Assembly (NCBI GenBank): GCA_016872755.1
Contig: VGZE01000017.1
Span: forward strand, 1-37,888
DNA from: Planctomycetota bacterium
GTDB lineage: Bacteria; Planctomycetota; UBA1135; GCA-002686595
Reading direction: 5' to 3'
Length of the DNA stretch: 37,888 nucleotides
Position 1 is the stretch's first letter; each line of letters begins with the position of its first letter. The translations under genes were made by a program, and so were the position numbers. This document shows positions 16,175 to 31,116 of the stretch, piece by piece. Under the pieces are notes generated by a model that made no database searches, had not been told where the DNA came from, and saw nothing but the letters and a program-made list of their open reading frames with translations.

Positions 16175-18232
16175 CTATACGTGCAGCCCTCGGGCCTGCA
16201 GGCGGGCCATTTCGACGCGCCGGAAGCCGCACGGTTCCAACGCCATTCCGGCCCGCCCCTGCGAGAGCGAACGCACCGCGGTCGAGTATCCGAAAACGTC
16301 GGCCAGCGCCACTTCGGCGCGAATGCGCCGGCGCGGCCCCTCGGCGCTCACGTCCGAAACTTCGGCTCCGCGAGCACCGAGATCGGCGATCAGACCGCCC
16401 GCGAACTCCTGCGGCGTATCGAGCTCGACGCGCACCAGCGGCTCGAGCACATGGACCTCGGCCTGCTCGAGCGCTCGCTGCAGCGCCTCCACCGCGGCCT
16501 GCGCGAAGGCGGCCGGATGATCGCGCCCGGGCTGCGCGACGCAAGCGAGCACGCGCATCGTGAAACCATACAGCGGGTAGCCGAGGCACGGCCCGCTGCA
16601 ACAAGCCGAGACGAGCGCCTCCTCGATCGCGGCGCGTAGCGCCGGCTGCGCGGCCACGCCGGCGGCGAACTCGACGTCCGGCACGGCCGCCTCACCGGCC
16701 CGCGGCAGCAGTTCCAACTCGACATCGCCGTGCACGTCGCGGCCGGCGAGGACGCGCTCGACGCTCGCGCGCGCGCGCGCCGCGGCGCCGATCGCCTCGC
16801 GATACGCGACGCCCGGCTTGCCGGCGCGCACCGGCGCGTGGAAGTCGCGCTCCAGGCGCTGGCTCGCGATCTCCAGATGCAGCTCGCCCAAGCCGGAAAC
16901 CAGCCATTGCCCCGACTCCGCGTCCTCGCGCACGTGCAGCGCCGGGTCCTCGAAGCTCAAGCGCGCGAGCGCCATGCGCAACCTGTCGCGCTCGCCGCCG
17001 TCGCGCGGCTCGAAGCGCTGCGTGATCACCGGTTCGGGACACTCGAGCCCGCGCAGCAGGATCGGCGCCTTCGGATCGCACAGCGTGTCGCCGCTGCGGG
17101 TCGCGCGCAGTCCGGCCAGCGCGACGATGTCCCCCACTCCGCCGGCCTCGGTCGCGACACGCTCGTCGGCCAGCATGCGCAGCACGCGCGTGACCCGCTC
17201 GCTGCGCGCGCTGCGCGGATTGAACAGCACGTCACCGGCCCGGATCGAGCCCGAGTAGATGCGCACGTAGACCAGATCCTCGTTGCGGTCGGCCAGCGTC
17301 TTGAAGGCCAGCGCGCAGGTCGGCGCGCTCGCACTCGGCGCGCGCTGCGTGACGCCGCCGTCGCGCGGATCGACCCCCTGCACGGCCGCGCGCTCCAGCG
17401 GCGACGGCAGCAGGTCCACCAGCGAGTCGAGCAGCGGTTGGACGCCGATCGAGCGCAGCGCGCTGCCGCACAGGACGGGCAACAGCTCGCCCGATTGCAC
17501 GCGCGGACGCAGCGCCTTCCACAGCGCGCCGGGCCCCAGATCGCGCTCCTCGAGGGCGGCCGCGAGCACGTCCTCGTCGTGCTCCGCCAATAGATCCACG
17601 AGCTCGCTGCGCAGCACCTCGGCCTCCTCGTGCAGCTCGGGCGGAATGGCGGCACGCCGCAGCGCGCGCCCGCGCGGACCTTCGTCGGAGTACAGCGCCG
17701 CGCGCTCCAGCAGGTCGATCACGCCGCACAGCTCGCGCTCGCGACCGATCGGCAGTTGCAGCGGCACCGGCCGCGCCCCGAGGCGCGTGCGCAGTTCGTC
17801 GAGGCAGCGCTGGTGGTCGGCCCCGACGCGATCGAGCTGGTTGACGAAGGCCAGCGCCGGCACGCCGTGCCGACGCACCTGGCGCCAGACCGTCTCGGTC
17901 TGCGCCTGCACGCCGTCGACGGCCGACAACAGGAGCACGGCACCGTCGAGCACGCGCATCGAGCGCTCGACCTCCAGCGTGAAATCGACGTGGCCGGGCG
18001 TGTCGATCAGATGCAGCTCGTGCCCGCGCCAGGGCAGCGTGGCCGCGGCGGCGCTGATCGTGATGCCGCGCTTCTTCTCCTCCTCCATCCAATCGAGCGT
18101 CGCGGTGCCTTCGTGCACCTCGCCGAGGCGCGTGATCACGCCGGTCTGGTAGAGCAGGCGCTCCGACAGCGTGGTCTTGCCGGCATCGATGTGCGCGACG
18201 ATGCCGAAGTTGCGAATGCGGCCGGGGTCCAT
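16175..18232 (-). CDS. fusA: Elongation factor G family GTPase with divergent domain IV
   Basis: Ribosomal GTPase at the fusA position of the str operon, 685 aa from the ATG at 18232 (MDPGRIRNFGIVAHIDAGKT). G1 AHIDAGKT is at 13-20, G2 RGITI at 55-59, G3 DTPGH at 77-81 with the catalytic-type His81, and G4 is NQLD at 131-134 instead of NKxD. Domains II, III and V are recognisable (GYSTAVRSLSQGRA near the end). Domain IV is divergent: the usual RQSGGRGQYG-type loop is absent and the YHEVDSSE-type loop is replaced by QPGRDHPAAF. It may be the second EF-G type (spdEFG2 or mitochondrial EFG2-like, a recycling factor) rather than the main translocase. The frame is open further upstream, but the extra part lies in the preceding gene. 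Confidence 0.85.
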   Translation of the reverse strand: MDPGRIRNFGIVAHIDAGKTTLSERLLYQTGVITRLGEVHEGTATLDWMEEEKKRGITISAAAATLPWRGHELHLIDTPGHVDFTLEVERSMRVLDGAVLLLSAVDGVQAQTETVWRQVRRHGVPALAFVNQLDRVGADHQRCLDELRTRLGARPVPLQLPIGRERELCGVIDLLERAALYSDEGPRGRALRRAAIPPELHEEAEVLRSELVDLLAEHDEDVLAAALEERDLGPGALWKALRPRVQSGELLPVLCGSALRSIGVQPLLDSLVDLLPSPLERAAVQGVDPRDGGVTQRAPSASAPTCALAFKTLADRNEDLVYVRIYSGSIRAGDVLFNPRSARSERVTRVLRMLADERVATEAGGVGDIVALAGLRATRSGDTLCDPKAPILLRGLECPEPVITQRFEPRDGGERDRLRMALARLSFEDPALHVREDAESGQWLVSGLGELHLEIASQRLERDFHAPVRAGKPGVAYREAIGAAARARASVERVLAGRDVHGDVELELLPRAGEAAVPDVEFAAGVAAQPALRAAIEEALVSACCSGPCLGYPLYGFTMRVLACVAQPGRDHPAAFAQAAVEALQRALEQAEVHVLEPLVRVELDTPQEFAGGLIADLGARGAEVSDVSAEGPRRRIRAEVALADVFGYSTAVRSLSQGRAGMALEPCGFRRVEMARLQARGLHV

Positions 18233-18252
18233 CGCGGCCGATCGTAGGGCGC

Positions 18253-18735
18253 TCAGCGAGCGCGCGCGAGCAGCCAGGGATTGGCGGCCAGGAACGCTTC
18301 GCGGCCGCGATAGCCGTCGAGCAGCTCGGGACGACTCCCCCACAGAAGGTGCACCGCCGCGTACAGCGCTTCGATCGACGCGAGCCCCGCCCCGGGGTCG
18401 GCGAAGGTCTTGCTCTTGCGCGGATACGCGGTGACGAGCGGGGGCAGCCGGCGCAGCAGCGGCGCGCGCGTCAGCCGGCGCTGCAAGGTCGGCACGCGGC
18501 GCCACGCACAGTCGATCAACAGCAGGCCGTGGTGGGCGTCGGCGCTCGTGAGTTCGTCGCCCTCGACGTGCAGCAGGATGCGCTCGCCCGGATCGAGCGT
18601 GCGCTCGGGGTGGTAGTCGACAAAGCGGATCCCGCTCCTGCCGCGCAACGGCGTCAGCGAGCACTTGGCGAGCATTTCGCGCGGGTCGCGGAAGATCAGG
18701 ATGTCGAGAGGGGCTTCCAAATGCGAAGCGGACAC
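18253..18735 (-). CDS. Tsr3-like (Tsr3/DTW superfamily) putative rRNA aminocarboxypropyltransferase
   Basis: 160 aa, starting with GTG at 18735. It resembles Tsr3, which in eukaryotes and archaea transfers the 3-amino-3-carboxypropyl group of SAM to a modified U in helix 31 of SSU rRNA. Matching parts: RDP and AKCSLTPL (16-30; compare Tsr3 DPKKCS), LLLIDCAW (71-78; compare VDCSW), RRLPPLVTAYP (95-105; compare RLLPYLVAANP), ASIEALYAAVHLL (119-131; compare SCVEALAAALY) and FLAANPWLL (148-156; compare FLxLNxxLL). DTW-domain tRNA acp transferases share the fold but have DGTW and an N-terminal Cys cluster, both missing here. It sits between rpsG and the EF-G gene (20 nt), so it should be co-transcribed with small-subunit genes. 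The start codon is inside a 12-bp hairpin and has no Shine-Dalgarno, so a later start such as TTG at 18720 is possible. Identification is from remembered motifs. Confidence 0.68.
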   Translation of the reverse strand: MSASHLEAPLDILIFRDPREMLAKCSLTPLRGRSGIRFVDYHPERTLDPGERILLHVEGDELTSADAHHGLLLIDCAWRRVPTLQRRLTRAPLLRRLPPLVTAYPRKSKTFADPGAGLASIEALYAAVHLLWGSRPELLDGYRGREAFLAANPWLLARAR

Positions 18736-18753
18736 GCAGTTGCGTGTCCGCTT
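18726..18753 (-). terminator. Perfect 12-bp hairpin over the GTG start of the Tsr3-like gene
   Basis: Arms 18726-18737 and 18742-18753 are perfect complements (AAGCGGACACGC / GCGTGTCCGCTT) around a 4-nt loop. The GTG at 18733-18735 lies in one arm. On the minus strand no U-tract follows, so it is either a U-less terminator/attenuator after rpsL-rpsG or a translational lock on the next gene. Confidence 0.6.
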
Positions 18754-18765
18754 GGATCTTACCGG

Positions 18766-18898
18766 GCGCCGCGCCTCGGGCGCGCTAACGAGCGTCGCGC
18801 CTCGGGCGCGCTAACGAGCGTCGCGCCTCGGGCGCGCTACCTTGCGCCGCGCCTTGGGCGCGCCTAACGAGCGTCGCGCCTTGGGCGCGCACTAACGG
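18766..18898 (-). repeat. Five tandem 26-28-bp hairpin repeats after rpsG
   Basis: Units at 18766-18791, 18792-18817, 18818-18843, 18844-18870 and 18871-18898. In RNA sense each contains CGCGCC-(CGA or CAA)-GGCGCG, a 6-bp hairpin, and most begin with CGTTAG. The unit nearest rpsG includes the real last codons and stop of rpsG (CGT TAG), so the array looks like repeated duplication of the rpsG 3' end plus its hairpin. One unit has AAGGTAG in place of CTCGTTAG. The array fills most of the 156-nt spacer and could attenuate transcription or protect the 3' end of the rpsL-rpsG message. Confidence 0.9.
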
Positions 18899-19365
18899 GC
18901 ATAGTGCGCGTACGCGCGGTTGGCCTCGGCCATCTTGTGCACCGATTCCTTCCACGCGACGGACGCCCCGGTGCCGTTGTAGGCATCGGTGATCTCGTCG
19001 GCCAGCCGCTGCGCCATCGGCTTGCCCTTCTTCTTGCGGGCATTGTCGACGAGCCAGCGAATCGCGAGCGACTGCTGGCGCGCGCGCTTGACCTCGCGCG
19101 GCACCTGGTAGTTCGCGCCACCGACGCGCTTGGAGCGCACTTCGACGGCCGGGCGGATGTTGTCGATGGCCTTGTTGAAGATCTCGGCCTGGTCCTCGAC
19201 GTTGAGCTTCTTCTGCGCCAGCTCGAGCGCGTCGTAGAAGATTTCCTGGGCCGTCGAGCGCTTGCCCGAGTACATCAGCTTGTTGATGATCTTCGTCGCC
19301 AGCATCGACTGGAAACGAGGATCCGGACGCTGCAGGACGGCGGTCGACTTGTAGTTGCGGGGCAT
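18892..19365 (-). CDS. rpsG: 30S ribosomal protein S7
   Basis: Protein uS7, 157 aa, the nucleating protein of the 30S head. MPRNYKSTAVLQRPDPRFQS, KIINKLMYSGKRSTAQ and the VGGANYQVPREVKRARQQSL segment (about 82-101) are diagnostic, and the C-terminus ANRAYAHYAR is normal. A good AGGAG lies about 6 nt before the ATG. In E. coli S7 represses its own operon at the rpsL-rpsG spacer; here that spacer is only 37 nt. Directly after the stop codon begins an unusual hairpin repeat array. Confidence 0.98.
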   Translation of the reverse strand: MPRNYKSTAVLQRPDPRFQSMLATKIINKLMYSGKRSTAQEIFYDALELAQKKLNVEDQAEIFNKAIDNIRPAVEVRSKRVGGANYQVPREVKRARQQSLAIRWLVDNARKKKGKPMAQRLADEITDAYNGTGASVAWKESVHKMAEANRAYAHYAR

Positions 19366-19402
19366 CGTGGCTCCTGGAAGCTGCGACTGGGGGCTGCGGC
19401 GC

Positions 19403-19777
<375 letters not shown>

Positions 19778-19805
19778 GAATCGGTCTTTCTGGCTCCGCG
19801 CGGGG

Positions 19806-19848
19806 CCGGCCCCGAGCGCTTGCTCTGGGCCGGAACGCCCACTGGGCG
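19806..19848 (-). promoter_or_regulatory. Structured rpsL leader
   Basis: Two hairpins lie between the rpsL promoter and start codon. The first (19836-19848) is CGCCC-loop-GGGCG, 5 bp. The second pairs 19806-19812 with 19827-19833 (7 bp) and, after one mismatch, 19814-19817 with 19822-19825 (4 bp) around a 4-nt loop. The lower arm also belongs to a perfect 14-nt palindrome (19801-19814), so it can pair in another way. Possible autoregulatory site; not recognisable as the E. coli S7 site. Confidence 0.4.
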
Positions 19849-19860
19849 GAAGGGGCGAGA

Positions 19861-19888
19861 ATTCTACGGTTCTGGGCGTATGGGTCAA
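19861..19888 (-). promoter_or_regulatory. Sigma70-type promoter of the str block
   Basis: Minus strand -35 TTGACC (19883-19888) and -10 TAGAAT (19861-19866), each one base from consensus, with a 16-nt spacer. Transcription would begin near 19854, about 77 nt before the rpsL ATG. The -35 begins only three bases after the hairpin that follows rpoC, so termination and re-initiation are tightly packed. Confidence 0.75.
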
Positions 19889-19891
19889 GCA

Positions 19892-19924
19892 CGAGCGGCC
19901 CGGGCCGCATGCCCGGACCGCTCG
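19892..19924 (-). terminator. 14-bp hairpin after rpoC
   Basis: In RNA sense CGAGCGG-U-CCGGGC pairs with GCCCGG-G-CCGCUCG across the loop AUGCG: 13 Watson-Crick pairs plus one U-G pair. It begins 8 nt after the rpoC stop codon. There is no U-tract (the next bases are UGCUUGACC), so it may be a U-less terminator of the rif block or a 3'-end stabiliser. Confidence 0.6.
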
Positions 19925-19931
19925 CTGCGGG

Positions 19932-24368
<4,437 letters not shown>

Positions 24369-24378
24369 CGCGTGCTCC

Positions 24379-28089
<3,711 letters not shown>

Positions 28090-28521
28090 GGGGTGAGTCT
28101 CCCGACGCGGCAGCCGGGGCGTTCGGCTGGAGCGCGCATGGCGAGCGACCGGGGCGAGGTCACTCAGGGAAGGAAAGGAGGTGCGTTCGCTCGGAAACGA
28201 CTCGATCCGGCCGGGCCCCGGAACGGGCTTCGGTCGGATGAGCAGCCGACAGGTCCTGCCGACGGGCGGGTCGGCGACTGTGGGCGGAGTAGAGAGGAAG
28301 GGGGCTCAAGAGGCCAGGGAAAAGTTCCGCTGCGGTTCGTGGCCGCGGGAACGGGGTTCCCGCGCTGGACGCCAGCTTGCGCTGCGTCGCGATCCGCCCG
28401 CCCGGCGCCTACCGGCGAGCACCCGGCCGGCACGAGGCCGGCGGTGCCGCTGGCAGGCGCGGGCGGGCGCGGGCGCTGGGGCGGCTGAACCGCCCGTGCG
28501 CTCCGCGCCGCCGGAGCTTGC
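28090..28521 (-). other. 432-nt rplL-rpoB spacer with hairpins, no gene
   Basis: No credible CDS on either strand. It holds several GC-rich inverted repeats, the best being 28345-28365 (listed separately), plus GCCGAC/GTCGGC near 28258-28275 and GCCGGC/GCCGGC near 28430-28445. In E. coli the rplL-rpoB spacer carries a partial terminator and an RNase III site that set the ratio of ribosomal protein to polymerase; the same role here is an inference from position. Confidence 0.5.
28345..28365 (-). terminator. 9-bp hairpin between rplL and rpoB, candidate attenuator
   Basis: Perfect inverted repeat CGCGGGAAC / GTTCCCGCG (28345-28353 and 28357-28365) with a 3-nt loop. On the minus strand an AACTTTTCCC follows 18-25 nt later, too far for a classical terminator. 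Position matches the rplL-rpoB attenuator of other bacteria. Confidence 0.45.
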
Positions 28522-28923
28522 CTAGGCGATCTTGACCTTGCCGCCGGCCGCCTCGATCTGGGCCTTGATCTTGTCGGCTTCTTCCTTCGTGACGCCGCCC
28601 TTGAGCGGCTTCGGCGCGCCTTCGACCAGGTCCTTGGCCTCCTTGAGGCCCAGGCCCGTGATCGCGCGGACTTCCTTGATCACGCCGATCTTGTTGGCGC
28701 CGGCGTTCTCGAGGCTGACGTCGAACGAGGTCTTCTCCTCGGCCACCGGTGCGGCGGCCGCGGCGGCGGCCGGAGCGGCGGCCATCGCGACGGGGGCCGC
28801 GGCGCTGACGCCCCAGCGCTGCTCGAGCGCCTTGACGAGCTTGGAGGCTTGCAGCAGGGACAGGCCGTCGAGTTGCTTGGCCAGGTTTTCGAGCTCGGGC
28901 TCGAGGGTCACGGTTTCGGACAT
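28522..28923 (-). CDS. rplL: 50S ribosomal protein L7/L12
   Basis: Stalk protein bL12, 133 aa, present in several copies on L10 and recruiting the translational GTPases. N-terminal dimerisation domain (1-36), Ala/Pro-rich hinge (about 40-62) and C-terminal factor-binding domain with [20 protein letters not shown] and the [20 protein letters not shown] segment. A strong CAGGAGA lies about 9 nt before the ATG, one of the best ribosome-binding sites in the window, in keeping with its high copy number. Confidence 0.98.
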   Translation of the reverse strand: MSETVTLEPELENLAKQLDGLSLLQASKLVKALEQRWGVSAAAPVAMAAAPAAAAAAAPVAEEKTSFDVSLENAGANKIGVIKEVRAITGLGLKEAKDLVEGAPKPLKGGVTKEEADKIKAQIEAAGGKVKIA

Positions 28924-29070
28924 CGGAATCGTCTCCTGAGGGATGGGTTGGCGATGGAGGGAGATTGGGTCGGTCGTACGGGGGCGGTCCTGGCGGGTCT
29001 CGCTCGAGGTTCGCTCCCTTGTGCGCGCCGCATGACCGGGCGCGGCGCACCGTTCGGGGGTCGCGGAGGT

Positions 29071-29625
29071 CTAGCTCGCGGGTGCGGCGCCGCCTCCGGA
29101 TTGCTCGAGGCGGTCGGCGCGCGCCTGCAGCACGCGCGCCATGCTCGAGGTGTTCGCGTCGATCACGGTCGCGAGCGCGCGCGCCGGGCCGCTGATCAGG
29201 CCGAGCAGCATGGCCTGCAGCGTGGCGCGATCGGGCACGTCGGCCAGCGCCAGCGCGTCGGCTGCGGAGAGGGCGGCTCCTTCGAGCATCCCCGCGCGCA
29301 GCGAGAGCTTCTTCTCCTTCAAGAGCGGCGAGGCCTTGAGGATCTTCGCGGCGGTGATCGCGTCTTCGCTGGAGCCCGCGATCAGCGCGAGATTGCCCTT
29401 GGCGTAGGCGCTCTCGGGCAGCTCGATGCCGCGCTTGCGCAGCGCGATGCGAACCAGGCGGTTGCGCACCAGGCGCAGGCGCAGCTTCTTCGCGCCGAGC
29501 TCACGACGCAGGGCCTCGGTCTGCTTGACCGTCATGCCGCTCGCATCGAGCAGCAACATGCCCTGTGCATCGCCGAGTCCATGGTCGAGGACTCGCAGGA
29601 TCATTTGGTTGACGAGATTCGGCAC
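29071..29625 (-). CDS. rplJ: 50S ribosomal protein L10
   Basis: Stalk base protein uL10, 184 aa, starting with GTG at 29625 (GTG CCG AAT CTC). N-terminal rRNA-binding domain with LLLDASGMTVKQTEALRREL and VRNRLVRIALRKRG; C-terminal helix binding L12 dimers (LARVLQARADRLEQ-like, about 163-176). GCACTCCC precedes the GTG. In other bacteria L10-L12 represses this pair through the rplJ leader; the 115-nt leader here holds a short tandem repeat but no motif I recognise. Confidence 0.96.
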   Translation of the reverse strand: MPNLVNQMILRVLDHGLGDAQGMLLLDASGMTVKQTEALRRELGAKKLRLRLVRNRLVRIALRKRGIELPESAYAKGNLALIAGSSEDAITAAKILKASPLLKEKKLSLRAGMLEGAALSAADALALADVPDRATLQAMLLGLISGPARALATVIDANTSSMARVLQARADRLEQSGGGAAPAS

Positions 29626-29684
29626 GGGAGTGCTCCGTTGGGTGTGCGGCGTTGGGGTGCGGCGCGGGGTGGTGCGGCTGAGGA

Positions 29685-29726
29685 CGTGCTGCGGATGGCG
29701 TGCTGCTGATTGCGTGCTGCTGGAGA
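29685..29726. repeat. Three 14-bp repeats in the rplA-rplJ spacer
   Basis: Three head-to-tail units beginning CGTGCTGC (29685-29698, 29699-29712, 29713-29726), identical in the first eight bases and variable after that. They occupy the region directly after the rplA stop codon. Probably replication slippage; a role in the rplJ leader cannot be excluded. Confidence 0.7.
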
Positions 29727-29740
29727 ACGACGGCGGCGCG

Positions 29741-30433
29741 CTACGCGCCGGACTCGAAGGCGACCCAGGCGCCCGGCCCCATCGAGGTCGAGACCGAGAC
29801 CTTCGAGACGTACGAGCCCTTCACCGTGGACGGCCGGATCGAGAGCAGGTGGTCGATGAAGGCCTTCAGATTGGCCTCGAGGTCCTCCACGGCGAACGAG
29901 CGCTTGCCCAGCCGAGCGTGCACGTTGCCGCCGGCATCGGTGCGGAACTCGATCTTGCCGGCCTTGAACTCCTTGACGGCCTGCGCGACGTCGGGCGTGA
30001 CCGTGCCCGACTTGGGGCTCGGCATCTTGCCCTGCGGGCCGAGCACCTTACCGAGCTTGCCGACGTGCTTCATCATGTCGGGGCTGGCGATCACGATGTC
30101 GAACTCGGTCCAGCCGCCGATGATCTTGTCGGCCAGTTCGCCCGAACCGACCACGTCGGCGCCGGCGCCCTTGGCCGCCTCGGCCTTGTCGCCTTCGGCG
30201 AACACGACGACGCGTACCGACTTGCCCAGGCCCTTGGGCAGCGAGACGGCGCCGCGCACGAGCTGGTCGGACTTCTTCGGATCGACGGTGAGCTTCACGG
30301 CGATGTCGACGGTCTCGTCGAACTTCGCCGCGGGCAGGCTCTTGAGAAGGCTGAGCGCTTCGCGAGCCGAGTAGACCTTGTTGTGGTCGACCTTGGCCGC
30401 GGCCTTCAGGTAGCGCTTGCTGCGAGTGACCAT
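29741..30433 (-). CDS. rplA: 50S ribosomal protein L1
   Basis: L1-stalk protein uL1, 230 aa, helping to move deacylated tRNA out of the E site and, in many bacteria, repressing the rplKA message. MVTRSKRYLKAAAKVDHNKV, FDETVDIAVKLTVDPKKSDQ, SPDMMKHVGKLGKVLGPQGK and the SVSTSMGPGAW C-terminal motif are diagnostic. Length normal. The ATG is preceded by CACCCTCCC and no Shine-Dalgarno. 81 nt after rplK. Confidence 0.98.
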   Translation of the reverse strand: MVTRSKRYLKAAAKVDHNKVYSAREALSLLKSLPAAKFDETVDIAVKLTVDPKKSDQLVRGAVSLPKGLGKSVRVVVFAEGDKAEAAKGAGADVVGSGELADKIIGGWTEFDIVIASPDMMKHVGKLGKVLGPQGKMPSPKSGTVTPDVAQAVKEFKAGKIEFRTDAGGNVHARLGKRSFAVEDLEANLKAFIDHLLSIRPSTVKGSYVSKVSVSTSMGPGAWVAFESGA

Positions 30434-30514
30434 GGGAGGGTGATCGTGTAGCGTCGGGTGCGGAGGTTGGGGCGTCGGTGGCTGGGCCGTCGAGGGTGGT
30501 AGCGGCTTGAACCG

Positions 30515-30940
30515 CTAGTCCTTCACCTTGATGCCGGCCGCGCGGGCGGTGCCTTCGACGATGCGGCAGGCCGCGTCGAGGTCACGCGCGTTGAGGTCCT
30601 TGAGCTTGAGCTTGGCGATCTCCATCACCTGCGCCTTGGTGACCGTGCCGGCGACCTCCGTGCCGACCAGCCCGGCGCCCTTCTCGATGCCGGCGGCCTT
30701 GATCAGCAGCACCGAGGCGGGAGGCGACTTGAGGATGAAGGTGAAGCTGCGATCCTTGTAGATCGTGATCTCGACCGGGATGATCAGGCCCTTGTCGTTC
30801 TTCGTCCGGTCGTTGAACTCCTTGACGAACGCGGCGATGTTGACGCCGTGGCTGCCGAGCGCGGGACCGACCGGCGGCGCCGGGGTGGCTTGGCCACCGG
30901 GGCACTGCAACTTGACTTTGGCTGAGACTTCCTTGGCCAT
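30515..30940 (-). CDS. rplK: 50S ribosomal protein L11
   Basis: Protein uL11, 141 aa, in the GTPase-associated centre. The proline-rich [20 protein letters not shown] (about 21-40), target of thiostrepton-type drugs, is conserved; [19 protein letters not shown] and the C-terminal RNA-binding part up to [12 protein letters not shown] are present. It lies 176 nt after nusG; that spacer has a 5-bp hairpin just before the nusG stop and no promoter that I trust. Confidence 0.98.
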   Translation of the reverse strand: MAKEVSAKVKLQCPGGQATPAPPVGPALGSHGVNIAAFVKEFNDRTKNDKGLIIPVEITIYKDRSFTFILKSPPASVLLIKAAGIEKGAGLVGTEVAGTVTKAQVMEIAKLKLKDLNARDLDAACRIVEGTARAAGIKVKD

Positions 30941-31116
30941 GGCGTTCTAGGTTCTGGTGCGCGCGCCCGCTGGGGCGTCGCAGGGGATCGGCTGGGTTTG
31001 GAGCGACCGGTGGAGGGGGTGTGCGGGGGAGGGTGCGGCGAGCGGCGAAGCGCTGGGAATCAGTGCGAATCGCTGCGGGGAAGGGGTGAGTGTGGAACTG
31101 CTGCGCGCGGAGCGCG

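Noticed and set aside
18233-18664. Upstream extension of the EF-G gene by 144 codons
   Set aside because: This part is the Tsr3-like gene in another frame; the ATG at 18232 gives a normal EF-G N-terminus.
28173-28183. Perfect plus-strand Shine-Dalgarno core (GAAAGGAGGTG) before an open frame at 28181-28525
   Set aside because: The only start codon (GTG) lies inside the SD itself, the predicted protein is low-complexity, and nothing else points to plus-strand transcription. Its minus-strand reading is anti-SD-like, probably by chance.
28164-28433. 89-codon minus-strand ORF in the rplL-rpoB spacer
   Set aside because: Pro/Arg/Ser-rich composition with no motif; overlaps the inverted repeats and looks like random open frame in GC-rich DNA.
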